Positions 49,655 through 62,770 of a stretch of DNA of 64,000 nt are shown piece by piece. Each line of letters opens with the position of its first letter. Positions within the stretch are counted from its first letter, which is position 1. This DNA is from Hofstenia miamia. Its lineage: Eukaryota > Xenacoelomorpha > Acoela. The DNA lies in contig SCFE01000118.1 in the NCBI GenBank assembly GCA_004352715.1, forward strand, positions 918,116-982,115, read 5' to 3'. The position numbers and the translations under genes were made by a program. The notes below the pieces were generated by a model. The model had not been told where the DNA came from, ran no database searches, and saw only the letters and a program-made list of their open reading frames with translations.

Positions 49655-49836
49655 GTAAATTTGCCAATGGAGATATCGGTGAATACTTGGGACGCCCTCA
49701 CAACTGTCCCGATCATTTGTACGAGTTAATGTGTCGATGTTGGGCAACAGCTCCGTCAGCTCGACCCACCGCCCATGAACTCTACACTTCCATCTCAGAT
49801 CTTTGCCAGAGCTTTCCCAGCATGGGAGTTCAATAG
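49655..49836 (+). CDS. Ddr: DDR terminal exon: kinase C-terminus and stop
   Basis: GT completes Gly, then 59 codons and TAG. The translation begins KFANGDIGEYLGRPHNCPDH, continues LYELMCRCWATAPSARPTAH, then ELYTSISDLCQSFPSMGVQ. CPDHLYELMCRCW matches the CP..LYELMLRCW stretch near the end of human DDR1, and RP of SARPTAH is the conserved Arg-Pro after the last large helix, whose Arg pairs with the Glu of the APE-position motif. As in vertebrate DDRs the protein ends shortly after the kinase fold, here with a short Ser/Pro-containing tail. This fixes the gene's 3' coding limit. Confidence 0.95.
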
Positions 49837-51151
49837 CTGTCGTATAGTTTTCTATTTATATGCCATTCCCCGTCGGCGAACTACTGCTAAAGAATCTGTT
49901 CACCGCTAAACTATTTTTGCTACGATTTTTACGTGCAATGTTTATCAGTGCTTTTCTAGTAAATACTTTATGTTGTGTATTATAATATGTAAATGTGTTC
50001 TAAGTGATCATTTTGGAATAATTTAATTTGTATTTCATTAATATTTGCTCGTCTGTGCTGTCTGAGTGCTTAACCGTTCCACTTTAACACCCATGTGAGC
50101 CATGCATTTCTTGCCATATGCTTCTGTGAATCATTGATTAATGAATCTCACCCTCTATGCGTTTCGCACTTTTACAGCTTTCTAATTAATATTTCGTGTA
50201 GAATTAACTTGAAGCTTCGCTCATTTTAGATTTTTGTATTTAGTGTTTTTTGTATATATTGCAGTTTCTGTTTTTATCAGTTTTAGAATATTTTCAATAC
50301 AAATTCCTTGATTACTTTTGCTTTTATACACTTCCCCGTCTTTTGCCCATTTATTTTTATGGGAAGCAATTTCGTTTACTACCGTTATAAGTCATAAACA
50401 GCTTTTACATATTTCTTCAATCTGTCGCTGTTACACTGGGAGATCGAGGATCGAGTATTTTATCGACTTGCACTTCATTTCCAGTTTACTTTTCAAATCT
50501 TTTTATAAATTATTATACATTTTCACTTGACATTAACACTTTGAAACAAATTAATCCTGTCAAATAATATGGGGCCTAGTAAAATCATTTACACTGGTAA
50601 TCTTATCAAGTACATTTGTATTGAAATCTGAAACATTTTAGCGAAACACGTTTACTTTCTCAGCTATAAATCTCCAATAGCTTGAATTAGTTTTAGAATT
50701 CATTGCGAAACATGTGCAATTGATCTCTTAATTTTTCGTTGTGATTTTTAAGCATTCCATACATTTAACAGTCTATTATTTTTAGTTTCTATATATTTTA
50801 AATTATATTGAGAAACCACTTGATATAGTAAAGCAAATATTTAACAAATTTCAATTTTAGTACCTACAGATTTATGAATGAAATTCCAGTTCATTCTACT
50901 AGCTGTCCATTAAATCTGGACACTGGATTATTAGATGTTTTCAGTATGTAATTAAAATTAATATTATTATATTAATTTCCATATGGCTATTTTTCATTGC
51001 CACTGAGAATTACAGTTAAACTCTTTCTTCGGTCGAATCCACACTTGATCTATGGATGCAAAAAATATTAATAATTTTGAAGCCTGTATTGTACTTAGCA
51101 GATTTTGTAGATTAATACCTTTTGAAAAACATTTCAATTAAGACAAATAAA
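49837..51151 (+). other. Ddr: DDR 3'UTR and candidate poly(A) signals
   Basis: Non-coding sequence after the stop. The first canonical AATAAA I find on this strand is at 51146-51151; a variant AATACA lies near 50296. The actual cleavage site cannot be told from sequence alone, so the UTR end is provisional. Confidence 0.4.
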
Positions 51152-54132
51152 TGCTACATTCATTTTGGAAATGGTTTTTTCATTAAACTTTCTTTTTAAG
51201 AATTATTAAATATTTTTAATATGTTGTGGTATAAATCAGTGCAACTGCTGATACTGGGCATAATCTAATTTAAGTTCTTTCAATGATTTCGAGATGCTTG
51301 CTTTAATATTCCTTGAAATGTTTACTTCACAATTTAGTTCACATTTTTTTATGTTTTGAAATTGTGTAATTAATTCAAAACAACTAAGAATTGTGGACTA
51401 AATATGTTTGCTTGAAAATATAAACCTACAAATATTTTGGTTTAGTATGTTGAATCAGAGCAGCTTCAGTGAAAATCAAAGTGTTTTGCCGGCAAATCAT
51501 TTTCGTTAGTCGTGGTTGGCCGTATGAAATATTCATTATCAGACGTTTTACAATAGCTAATTAAATTTAAAATGATGAAAAAAACACTTATTTTAAAGAA
51601 ACAACGCCGCTATATGAATATTCAATTCTATTTTAATTCGTTCAAACAAATTTTTCTGGTTAAAATAAATACATAATTTTGAAATTTGCGTTATCTGAAA
51701 TTCCGTTTGCAAAATTGTCATGTTTTTCATTTCACTCAAATACTTTTTTGTATAAGATACCTAATATAGTGAAGAAGACAGCATATTAATGCATGTTAAC
51801 ACATTATACATTCGACAATCTAAATTTTTAAATTATTCTTTGTAAAATTAGGCCATATTTTTATGAAATTCGGTTACCGGTAACGGAATTTCAAATGTTC
51901 ATCAATATATAAAATCATATAAAACTTCTCGTATGTGGATTCATACCCGAATTACAACACTCTTTTGCTAGGCTATTTTTTGAATATTTTTGGGTAACAT
52001 CAGAACTTATAGTTTTTTTTGGTTGAGATTGTATAACATAACTTTATTGATATTCAACTTAAACATAAAAGAATGAAATTTTAGTCATCGTACTGAATTT
52101 CAGTTAAATTTTTGCCAAAACTTGTACATATTCTGCGACTGCAGATTCCGACGTTTGAGGTGGCATATCATAGGAATTGAATGAAATCTGACGGCTGTTA
52201 TCAGCATGTGCTTTAGGGATTAGCAGATTTCGTCAAGCTTTTCAAAAATTTTATTAACCCTGCCATACTTTCTATTGACTCATTGTTACACTTAGCTACG
52301 TAAATTTGGAGAATTGTGTAGTATTACCTATCTTAGACATGAAGGAATGTCAGAGGACTAATAAAGAGTCATCGCTAGCTAAGCTAAGTTAATTTATGAA
52401 ATACCTGATGGGTCTAAATATTACAAGTTTTCTAATTATATGCAAAAAGATTATCATCTTACGTTGAATGTCTATTTTATATATGCATCTAATCCTGTGC
52501 ATAACTACGCACGCCTAAATTCAATGATGAGCAATAAATGTAGAAATTAGTAGGAAAATAGAACATACGTCAGGACGCAGGAATTGATGAATTAATATTT
52601 CAATCATGCTCATATTTGGAAATAAGATATTCTATTAACCGTAAAGCAATATAAAATTTATCATATCCACATTTCCATAGAGGAACAGTATGTAATGATG
52701 TATATAATATATACATGTAAAAATTTCTCACATTTGAAGTATTTCAATAGAAAAATAAATCTTCATTACCTAAATGACATTTATATTAACATTGAAAATG
52801 AAATTCTGTTCACGTTTGACCAGCCTCTTCAACTAATGATCGAAATCTTGAAAAATTCTTTTGCTTTCCAATGCATAATCAGCAATAATTTAATCTAATG
52901 TGAAAATAATTTTCCTGATTTCTCGATGAATGTTGAGTAAATTCTTTGCCAAAAATTACTTTACACTCATGGTATTAATTACGACGATAATTTTTATATT
53001 AAAAGTGTTCATTTCGCCCATTTATTAAACATCAAACAACATAAATATACTTTTCCAAATTTAAATTGCATGATTTTAAATTTAGGCTAAATTAACTTTT
53101 TGAATATGATTTACTGTCATAAAATAATGTTTCTTTGTTTTTCGGGATATTTTAGTATGTAATTTAAGTGACAACTTTCATTTGATGCGGAATTTACGAG
53201 TTTTGTTTAATGTTTTTGCTTTTAATTATAATATTTTGTTAAAAGAAGAAAAATTTTCCTAAACAAGCTCGTCAACTTCATCATTTAAAGAGATGCAGAT
53301 TAAATTGTGAAATTAAAGTATTACAGAGAACAAAGAATTATATTCTTCATTCAATAATAATTGGAATTATATCAAATATAATATATTTTTTTCTGGAATT
53401 GATTTCGAGGTCGCCCATGGAAAAAACTTAATTTTATATGAAATTACTTATAAATAATTAATAGGTAATTTAAATTTTATTGTTGCCTTATAACTCTTAT
53501 ATTTTTGTATGTTAACTATACTAACCTATAAATCTTGGCATTTTTTCAAGTTTCAACGGTCAGTTTCGTAGTGAAATCAATGATGTATTTATGAAGAGGG
53601 AATTTTAAAAACCTCAATTGTGAATTTCTTTATTAACAGATGGTCAACTTTAATTGAAGTTTTATATTTTTTATTTAAATTTGCACTTAGTTTATTATCT
53701 TATAAACATCTCAAATAATTATTTCGGATAATTCAATTCATTTTTTTCTCATGCGTTACACAATCAACATCTTGCCTTCATTGTTTTAAATACAAATATT
53801 TACATTTTAATATCAAATATGGTGATTTATCGGGCTAAGGCTTGCTAACCTTTCTAGGGAAAAGCATTGTACCTGAAGTCACTGCTTAATGCAATGTTGT
53901 AGTCAACGTCACCAGAAGTCATTTTTGCGTCTTTAAATTTTACATAAACTTTAACATGCACTAATTATAATGATAAAGTATGAAATTTCTTTTATATGTA
54001 TCGTTTGCATACAAATGAAAGATCATCTACCATCCGAGCTTGATAGAAATCAAATGAAAAACATTTAAGAGGGTTTTTAGGACCATATTAGATGGTAAAG
54101 AAATATATTAGATTGACTAGTGTTTCATCACG
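51152..54132. other. Intergenic, nothing recognised
   Basis: Very AT-rich, with many short frames and no conserved motif or transposon end. Confidence 0.5.
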
Positions 54133-55157
54133 AATATATACATATATATATATATATNNNNNNNNNNNNNNNNNNNNNNNNNNNNNNNNNNNNNNNNNNN
54201 NNNNNNNNNNNNNNNNNNNNNNNNNNNNNNNNNNNNNNNNNNNNNNNNNNNNNNNNNNNNNNNNNNNNNNNNNNNNNNNNNNNNNNNNNNNNNNNNNNNN
54301 NNNNNNNNNNNNNNNNNNNNNNNNNNNNNNNNNNNNNNNNNNNNNNNNNNNNNNNNNNNNNNNNNNNNNNNNNNNNNNNNNNNNNNNNNNNNNNNNNNNN
54401 NNNNNNNNNNNNNNNNNNNNNNNNNNNNNNNNNNNNNNNNNNNNNNNNNNNNNNNNNNNNNNNNNNNNNNNNNNNNNNNNNNNNNNNNNNNNNNNNNNNN
54501 NNNNNNNNNNNNNNNNNNNNNNNNNNNNNNNNNNNNNNNNNNNNNNNNNNNNNNNNNNNNNNNNNNNNNNNNNNNNNNNNNNNNNNNNNNNNNNNNNNNN
54601 NNNNNNNNNNNNNNNNNNNNNNNNNNNNNNNNNNNNNNNNNNNNNNNNNNNNNNNNNNNNNNNNNNNNNNNNNNNNNNNNNNNNNNNNNNNNNNNNNNNN
54701 NNNNNNNNNNNNNNNNNNNNNNNNNNNNNNNNNNNNNNNNNNNNNNNNNNNNNNNNNNNNNNNNNNNNNNNNNNNNNNNNNNNNNNNNNNNNNNNNNNNN
54801 NNNNNNNNNNNNNNNNNNNNNNNNNNNNNNNNNNNNNNNNNNNNNNNNNNNNNNNNNNNNNNNNNNNNNNNNNNNNNNNNNNNNNNNNNNNNNNNNNNNN
54901 NNNNNNNNNNNNNNNNNNNNNNNNNNNNNNNNNNNNNNNNNNNNNNNNNNNNNNNNNNNNNNNNNNNNNNNNNNNNNNNNNNNNNNNNNNNNNNNNNNNN
55001 NNNNNNNNNNNNNNNNNNNNNNNNNNNNNNNNNNNNNNNNNNNNNNNNNNNNNNNNNNNNNNNNNNNNNNNNNNNNNNNNNNNNNNNNNNNNNNNNNNNN
55101 NNNNNNNNNNNNNNNNNNNNNNNNNNNNNNNNNNNNNNNNNNNNNNNNNNNNNNNNN
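54133..55157. other. TA tract and assembly gap (1000 N)
   Basis: The TA tract at 54133-54157 runs straight into exactly 1000 N (54158-55157), again a nominal gap size. Unknown sequence could hide here. Confidence 0.98.
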
Positions 55158-55302
55158 ATCATATATAATTTTTTACAAAAATGTATGATTGCATAACCAC
55201 CACAAATCATAAAAATTGCTAGATTGTTTGCGATTAGACAATCGTAAGTTTTTCAGCATATTTCTTAGGCCAATAAAATCTCACAAATTGTATATATACT
55301 GA

Positions 55303-55351
<49 letters not shown>

Positions 55352-55697
55352 TCATTATCTTTGTATTTATTATTAAGCGTGAAAAAATAAATTAATTTCC
55401 TTTATCTAATAATTGGAATAGAACTAATTAATCAAAAAAACAGTTCAAATGAAAAACTGTTCAATGAAAAATCATTATTGTAATGTGAAAACAAAGATTG
55501 CTAGTGCTTTATAGCAGAATTTCCTGTTAGCACTAAGAAAAGTTGTTTTTCTAGATTAATAAGGGCTGTGACTTTGATTCTACCATAAGTGTACTGTGAA
55601 AATGACCGCAGCAGAACTTTTCCGCAAGAGGAGCAGACATTCAAATTTTCTTGAAAGATGCTATATGGTATGGATTATATATATATATATATAATGT
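55158..55697. repeat. AT-rich spacer with two TA tracts
   Basis: TA repeats at about 55306-55351 and 55674-55694. The second lies 3 bp before the hAT target duplication. No gene seen. Confidence 0.8.
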
Positions 55698-55705
55698 GTT
55701 ATAAC
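55698..55705. repeat. hAT target-site duplication, left copy
   Basis: GTTATAAC, identical to 57156-57163 and itself palindromic. Confidence 0.92.
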
Positions 55706-57155
55706 TAGGGCAACCCATTTTAACCTAAAAATTAGTAAATTTTAACTTAAAGAAGTTAAAATTTTAACTTTTACAACTTTGTGACAGTCAAATTTTAACT
55801 TTATTTTTTAACTTATAAAAATAAAAGCAGTCTTCTTTGATTAGTATTTAAACAAGTAATAAAATAAAAAAAAACAACAAATCAAAAGTTTTATTGTCCG
55901 GCGCGATTGTAATGAAAAGAAATGTAGTTAAAAATTTTTTCAGGCAAAAAATTTCTATTGTTCGACAACGGTTTGCTTAGCTGTGAAAAGCTTCGTTCGA
56001 CTGAGTAGCTCGTGGCCTGGAAGTTCTGTAGAAGATTGTATTGAGCAGGTGAAATGTGCGATTTTTCTTGCTTCATTATTGCCGTAATATCGTTGCTTAG
56101 AATGCGTTTCTGGATATACTGACTAATATTACAGAAATCCCTCTTAAAATCTATTGATTTTAAATTATTGGCCTCATTAGCAATTGAGTACTGAGGTTAT
56201 TAAATTTTGTAAATTAAAGGAACTAATTTAGAATAGCATCGAACAATTGCTAGTAGATCTTCTTTAATTCCAGGCTGTAATATGCTTTCCTTCAAACGCC
56301 TAACAAGTACACCACCGTCGTTGTGAACATTGTTGACAATTTCGGTTACCTTTGGAAGATTCTCCACATAATAGACGGCTGCTTTTAATCAGCTTCCCCA
56401 TCTGCTTGAGGCGGGCTTCCAATTTGAAAAAATATGGGCTTTCTTGTTGCATTCTTGACAGTTGCTGCTTTCATACAGGCTATTAAAGTGTCAAAAGAAC
56501 TGAACTGGGATTTTATCTTTGCAACACAGTTGTGCAGCGAATGGGCAACGTGCAAGTTACATGAAACAAGCTTTAATTAATTTCTTTGAGAGTGTTTCCA
56601 GCTGCCGTCATATAGGGATTGCATCAGACAGTAAAAGCAACAAATCTGTATATGGAATGTTTATTCTATGAAATGCATCATTCATAGTCTGAATTCTATT
56701 CTATTATATTAAAGATTTTTTAGATTTCAATATTGAGCATAATCTACCAGCCTCTTTCTCCATCAGTTTTGTTACTTTTCTGCTGCTTGTAGTTTTGCTT
56801 AGAAGTGAATTACCAATACTACGTTGATGATCTTGATGAAGCTTCAAAGGCCTTTTCCAAATGCTCACAGGATGTGTTTTTGGTGTTGCGCACGTGATTA
56901 TGGTAAAACAATTTAAGGCTTGTTTGAAGTTCAAGCATCTGTATTAGTGTAGCACAGTACCGTTTAATATTAATTATCAAAGATATAGGCAAAAATTCAT
57001 CCAGAATTGAATTTTTTATTAAAATAGAAAAACCTCTTGCAGCTTTATTAACCCAAAATAGACATTTTAACTTTATTAACCATTTTATTAACCATAAAAA
57101 CTAATTTTAATCATATTTTAACAGTATTAACTTTACTAAATTTTGGGTTGCCCTA
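55706..57155 (-). mobile_element. hAT transposon with intact ends
   Basis: The element is 1450 bp. The left end begins TAGGGCAACCCATTTTAACC, and the reverse complement of the right end begins TAGGGCAACCCAAAATTTAG, identical over the first 12 bases. An exact 8-bp direct repeat, GTTATAAC, flanks it (55698-55705 and 57156-57163). TIRs starting TAGGG with 8-bp duplications define hAT. Both ends have TTTTAAC-rich subterminal repeats, likely transposase-binding words. Inside lies a minus-strand hAT transposase pseudogene. It is shorter than a full hAT (usually 2.5-4 kb), so part of the coding region is deleted. Confidence 0.93.
55891..56934 (-). pseudogene. hAT transposase relic
   Basis: From high to low coordinates the frames contain: LLLLSDAIPYMTAAGNTLKE then LFHVTC and VAHSLHNC (the hAT core series D-A-x-PYM-x-x-AG followed by H-V-T-C-x-AH-x-LH); RWGS followed by a stop and LKAAVYYVENLPKVTEIVNN (the hAT RW motif, with its second Trp codon turned into TGA); and, in an intact terminal frame (55891-56076), SYSVERSFSQLSKPLSNNRN (the C-terminal hAT dimerisation domain). 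Frameshifts separate the blocks. An N-terminal frame, 56704-56934, carries no motif I can name. The protein is inactive, but the domain order is preserved. Confidence 0.9.
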
Positions 57156-57163
57156 GTTATAAC
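57156..57163. repeat. hAT target-site duplication, right copy
   Basis: GTTATAAC, exact match to the left copy. Confidence 0.92.
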
Positions 57164-58839
57164 TTTTTGGTAAAAAATCTTTCTAAGCTTTTAAAACGTA
57201 ATAATTTTTTATCAAAACTATGTCAATCTTGGTCATTTTATTAGTTAAATTTTAAAATATCCTCTAATTAACTGAACTAAATGTGAATTTCCAATTCCCA
57301 ATAAAGGGCAAGTGTCCCCCTACGGACAGACGCGTGCAGAAGCCCTGATCATTTTTAATTCCCTTAGATGTGATGAAGCGTGCATTTACAGCAAAGCGTA
57401 TGACAGACGACCACAAGGATGCAAAAGAAGGTTAATGTTAAACCGTCCATATTTGAGGATTTTTTGTTTATAATTTACACGTTAGTAATAATATTAAGCA
57501 GAGTAAAACAGTTATTTGTCTAAGAAAAAAGATTCTATTTGTTTTATTTCTTAGTTTTTCTTTCTCTGCTGCTTGAAGATTGACATGAGTAAAAAGTTTA
57601 TGTCTAAGTCCTGCTCAAAAATCTATGACCCACTCAGAATTTGGCTCAGGGCAATTTAATTCATACCAAATCGGTCCATATTTGTGATCCATGTAAAATT
57701 GGGTTTACTAAACCAATGCTGCCTTTACTAAAAATATTATAAAATCTAAAGACTGAAAATAAAATATCCAAATGTAAATTTTACTTTTAAAAATATTTTT
57801 AATGAATTCACTGCACTGACGTTAATTTGCACTAGTGTAATTGCTAAGTAAGTTATTTTTGAAACGTCTGCCCACTTTTTGCAATGTGTTACCCCAAACA
57901 TAGCCCTACCTGACCAAGCAAAAGTAAATCTCTGCTGCTTCAGCTGTATTTGATTCTTCTTTCTTGAATATATTATGGGCCACTCCTTATTAATTTAGGC
58001 ACATAAGTCCTGCTTAACATTTGTCAAAGTCTGATGTATTGCACATATACTCCTTGCAACATACAAATGGTTCTTCAACGTGTGTCAGGTGAATTTGACA
58101 ATTTATCAACATTGTCTCAATTTGTTTTATGTAATTATATTAATCAATCTTTTAACATGTTTAAAGTGAGGTTTGCAGTGAGATCAAAGTTTTTATTAAT
58201 TCAAATTGTGACCTACCACTTATGCACAAGTCATGAATTATCTATCCTGAAGAAAAATTTCCTTTTCTAAAACATCAACCAGAACTTTACATTCAGAATA
58301 GAAGTCATGTAATTCTAAATCTGGCAAATGAAGACATAGCAGATTCTGAGTATAAGTTCATCATCACTTATAGTACTATTCAACTTGTGAAGCAGTTCTG
58401 CTGAAGGTTGAACATCGTTCAATTGCGTTGCACTTTTTCTCGAATTTCTTGTTAACTCACATAAATAGAACATGAAAAAATTAAATTTTGTGACTTTAGC
58501 CACTAGGTGGCAAATGACCTCGTAAATATTTCGGGAGAAAACCACATGCAAATCAAGGAATATTGTGAAGATAAAAATAGATTGCCACCAATTTTGATGC
58601 TAAGTTTTTGCTGCATTCATTGTATGGTTTGTTCCCAGAAGTAACTAGAAATCTGAGTGGTAAATTTTTCATTATGCACTTTTTGTTAATATTTTCTATA
58701 CCTGTGAAATCAAATTACAGATTGTATCGAAAAAACATTAATTTTGGCAATATTAAATGGTTTTAATTCTAATCACTTTTCCATTTCATTACGTGTAATT
58801 TGATAGCTAGATGGATAGATACATAAGGGCATTGCGAAT
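57164..58839. other. Intergenic, no gene recognised
   Basis: A small, less AT-rich patch (57310-57420) has a short open frame without recognisable motif. A minus-strand frame at 58315-58551 is open for 78 codons but shows no family signature. Confidence 0.4.
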
Positions 58840-59430
58840 TGAATTTTAAGGTTCGAGTTGAGTTGGAATCAAGCCACAAATATTTCGAGACTTATTTTTC
58901 TCCTTAGACTAACTATATATTACAGTGCTTATTTACTTTTACAAAATGTTAAACTAAATGAGGGAAACCAAATCTGATGGCTTGTAATTTGAGATAAATA
59001 ATGAAGGTTCGATGGATTCTTCAATATTACATGCAAAAATTATTGGAGAAAAATAGATGTCTTTCATGCTGATATTGATTTGGGTTCGAGAACTCAAAAT
59101 GTCGAGTTAGATTTCGAATCGAGCCACAAATATTTTGAGACTTATTTTTCTCCTTAGACTATTCTATATATTACACTGCTCTTTTATGTTTGTAACACGA
59201 TGTTAAACTAAATGAGGGAAACCAAGTATGATAGCTTGTAATTTGAGATAAATAGTAAAGGGTCGATGGATTCTTCGACATTACATGCAAAAATTAACTG
59301 GAAAAAAATAGAGGCTATTCATGCTAATATTGAGTTGGGTTTGAGAACTCGAAATGTCAAGTTAAATTTTTGGACCTCTAGATGAGTTCAAATCGACCAC
59401 GAATATTTTGAGACTTATTTTTCTCACACA
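58840..59430. repeat. Tandem array of a ~250-270-bp unit
   Basis: CCACAAATATTTCGAGAC (about 58874), CCACAAATATTTTGAGAC (about 59124) and CCACGAATATTTTGAGAC (about 59397) are followed by the same CTTATTTTTCTC, giving spacings of about 250 and 273 bp. Between them TTAAACTAAATGAGGGAAAC and CTTGTAATTTGAGATAAAT repeat at equivalent places. The third unit is truncated. The unit is related, in reverse complement, to the interior of the MITE at 4777-5126 (shared CATCTATTTTTC, GAAGAATCC, ATTTAGTTT and ATATATAG in the same order). Confidence 0.8.
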
Positions 59431-61634
59431 CAAGAAATTACACCCTATTCCAAATGCGTACTGAATTTTTTCTGATAAATGTATTATGTTTTCAAAAGAA
59501 GCCACTTAGAATTGTGAAAAATCGAAAATTTTATATATACATAATCCTTAAATACCTTCACTATTTTTCTGATAGCAAAATGTTTGAAATGCATAATGGA
59601 CTGAAATGCTAAAAAATTAGTTGAATTGTCAAAATTGTTAAAATGATGCACTTCCTAAGAAATTATAAAATTTATGTAAATATTATCCATGGATTCTCCA
59701 ACCAACGAAGTTGCTACGGAAGAGCTATATGACTACGCATAGTGCCGTTTCTCGTAAATTTTACCCATCGTAGGCCAATCCCATACTATTTAATGATTTT
59801 TCAATAAATTTAACCCCAATCATTTTCGTCAATATATAACATTCAAAATTTTATATATTACAATACGAAAACTGGAAAAACATCTGAATCAAGTTTTGAG
59901 AAAATGCGTTGCCTTCATTTTTTGTTGATTGTTCTTAGAGAAAAATCGTTGCAAAATATGTTTTCCCAGAATTCAACACGGGCACAACATAATGATTTTT
60001 CATGCTTGCTTCTTTTGGGTTTTCAATCACCTGGAACAGAATTGCACAATGGTAAGTATATTTTAGCTGGCATATTACAGATTTCATTTCTTTTCATAAG
60101 ATATTAATGACAACGCCCACACAGTTGTTTAATAGTAAGCTCTTTATAATAATCTAGTTTTGAATTTGTTCTTGAGTTGGTAATTAATAGCTTCTTTACT
60201 CTATCTCTCGTTCTTCGTTGCCATAGTTTTAATTACATAAAAGCTTTCTATTTAAAAGGACATTTAAAATAATTTCGTTTATAACTTGCCTTAGAAAATT
60301 AGCAACCATAAAGGAAATTTTAAAATTAGAATTCCTTATTTAATAAGCTGAAATCAAATTATACAGATTCCCAAATGCGATTTGGTGAAAATTACAATTT
60401 ATTATCAGAGGCATGTCTTATCTAATTTGATTGCCTTATAGGTAATAGATAATATTTCAACTTGTAAAAAATTAGTGGTTAAAGTTAGTGCACTTATAAA
60501 TAAATAAATGATATATAGATATGGGAGAATCTTCTATAACTTCATATGATACGGCTTCTATATGTTAGCGTAATAGCATTCATTTTTCATTTTATGAACT
60601 CTATCCATACAAATTCCACAAATGCTTGCCATATGGATCTATATTCAAATAAAATTGACCCATGTTTCAACTATTCTAAAAAACAAAACCGCCAAATAAC
60701 AGACAACTTTCGTAGGTTATAGATTTGACTACTTTTATTTCAGTGGAAAGTTCTTTACATCAACTTGAAAATGGCTTTCGCTAAATTCAAATCAAATCTG
60801 TTGTTACCTACTATCAATGTAACAAAAGAAGTGTTTAATCAATTGCAATATCATTAGTCAACCACCTGTAATTACAACGAGTCTTTGTAAATGTGAAATC
60901 CCCATTTTCTTCGTCACTGACAACATCGCATGCTATGTGCAACGCTTGGATTTTCAAATTTTACTTCAATTATGTTGTTATGTACCAAGCACAACTTATA
61001 GTTTTTAAAATTTTTTATATGGATGAATTTCCCAATTTTTAGAATAATTTACACTACTGAGCTAACTTTTAGATGATGCACTTATCAGAGATTTTCCTAA
61101 ATCTACCAAATTTTATGTCATCTGTCAAAAATGTAAATCTAATTGTTATTGAATAAAATATCAAAACCTGATAAATGATAACTATATTAGCCGCTTTTAC
61201 TATCACTAGATGGCATTAAACTAACTAAATGGAATTTTTACTTTTTCAACTTCTCTAATAATTTTAAACAGCACCAATATTTGAGCATTAAAATAAAATA
61301 CATCTTTTTGATAATAACGTAACAAGAAACGCAGCAAATAGTGATTTGATAGCCAAGAATAAAGTAAATTATTTTTGAAATAATATGCGGACACTAGTTA
61401 ACAAAGTAGTTCATAGAAGAAGAGAAGAACCATATTCTGTACTAATTTTTACAATATAGATAATAATCACTGCTAAAAAATGTGTCACAAAACCTGCATA
61501 CAAAAACATATACATAAAGCAGTTCAAAATTATAATTAAATTTAAATTAAGAAATTTCAATTTCTTTTTGTAAAATATTTATGTCAGAAAATTTAAAGCG
61601 CTTGCATTATATATGTTCAATTCAGGCCTATGCA
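59431..61634. other. Intergenic, no gene recognised
   Basis: AT-rich. The frame at 59904-60107 has no motif. No transposon ends seen. Confidence 0.45.
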
Positions 61635-62770
61635 ATTTGAATAAATGTGTTATTTTCCTTTTAAGGGTTCTTACAGACTTGATCATCTTAATGATTGTAG
61701 GCAGTTTATTGCACTGACAGTTCGAACTATTAATAAAGGAATTTTGCATTTTTGTATTTGACTGATCTATGACTAATGCTAGCTGGTTGTAGGAATTATA
61801 AGGAGGGCTTTCTTTTAGAATTTTATGGATAGAGATGTTTTATAAATAGTTGAAAAGCAGTCCAGTGTAGTATTAATTGCTTAGTTTGTTTCGATTTCAA
61901 ATTGCACAGATAATTTAGATGACCTAAGACTCGATTATGAACACGTTGAATTTTTGTATTAATACTTATAACATGCGAATAATTAGTTATTTTTAATTAA
62001 AGACTGTATAATTGTTTATGAAAATGAAAATTTAAATTATCGTAGAAATTAACACACACCTACAAAGAGACAATAAGTCAGATAACATTGTAAGCGGAGA
62101 AATATGAAATGACCCATTATAATATATTAGTTGTTAGAGAAAAACTCAGTGAGTAATTTTATATATATTTATTTATTCATCTTTCCTTTTTTCCTGTACT
62201 TTACAAATATATATGCATTTTTCTTGACATTTTTTCTTAAAATATTACCTGACTTTTTAACACCCTGTAGATCTTTAAAATCAATAACTTGTGTATATAT
62301 TTTTTGTTAATACGTACTGTAAATTTGGTCCGTTTTACGTTTTATCTCTTTTATTATATGAAAGTGTGTTTTTGAGTAGTAGGTAATTCTTATCTGTGCT
62401 TACTAATGTAGCACAATTTTGTTCAAACATGTCATCTACTGAGTCATCGACAGATTGTAGAATGTCATATTTACTTCATTTGATTGAACATTAAATAGCA
62501 GTGAATCCTAAATTGTCCCTTGTGGGATACCCGTTTCTAATAAAGTCGAATCTGTGAAAAATACCTATATGCAATTTTTCTCTGTTTTCTTATGTATATA
62601 TAACTTGAGATTAAGTCGATGTTACTGGAAGAAAAGATGAAATTTTTACTTTTAGAAATGAGAATATTATGATTTATAGAGACAAATGCCCTTGATAAAT
62701 CAAGACATGCAATAGTACAGTATTTATTTTTAGGTGAATGGTTTTAACCGTTTAAAATTTTTAAGTTTGT
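61635..62770 (-). pseudogene. Non-LTR retrotransposon RT relic C
   Basis: On the minus strand: TIACLDLSRAFVSINHNIL near 62720-62650 (RT motif with the first catalytic Asp), TDSTLLETGIPQGTI followed by DSLLFN near 62560-62490 (the GxPQG motif), a decayed ADD-equivalent around 62450, and CNKLPTIIKMIKSVRTLKRK near 61720-61660. The last is the W/C-N-x-LP...F-K-x-x-L-K tail typical of LINE C-termini. Several frameshifts and stops, so it is dead. The order and tail suit a jockey/CR1-like LINE. Confidence 0.75.

Noticed and set aside
54092-55210. Approx. 360-codon open frames on both strands
   Set aside because: They span the 1000-N gap.
58315-58551. 78-codon minus-strand frame
   Set aside because: No motif recognised; flanking continuation is full of stops.
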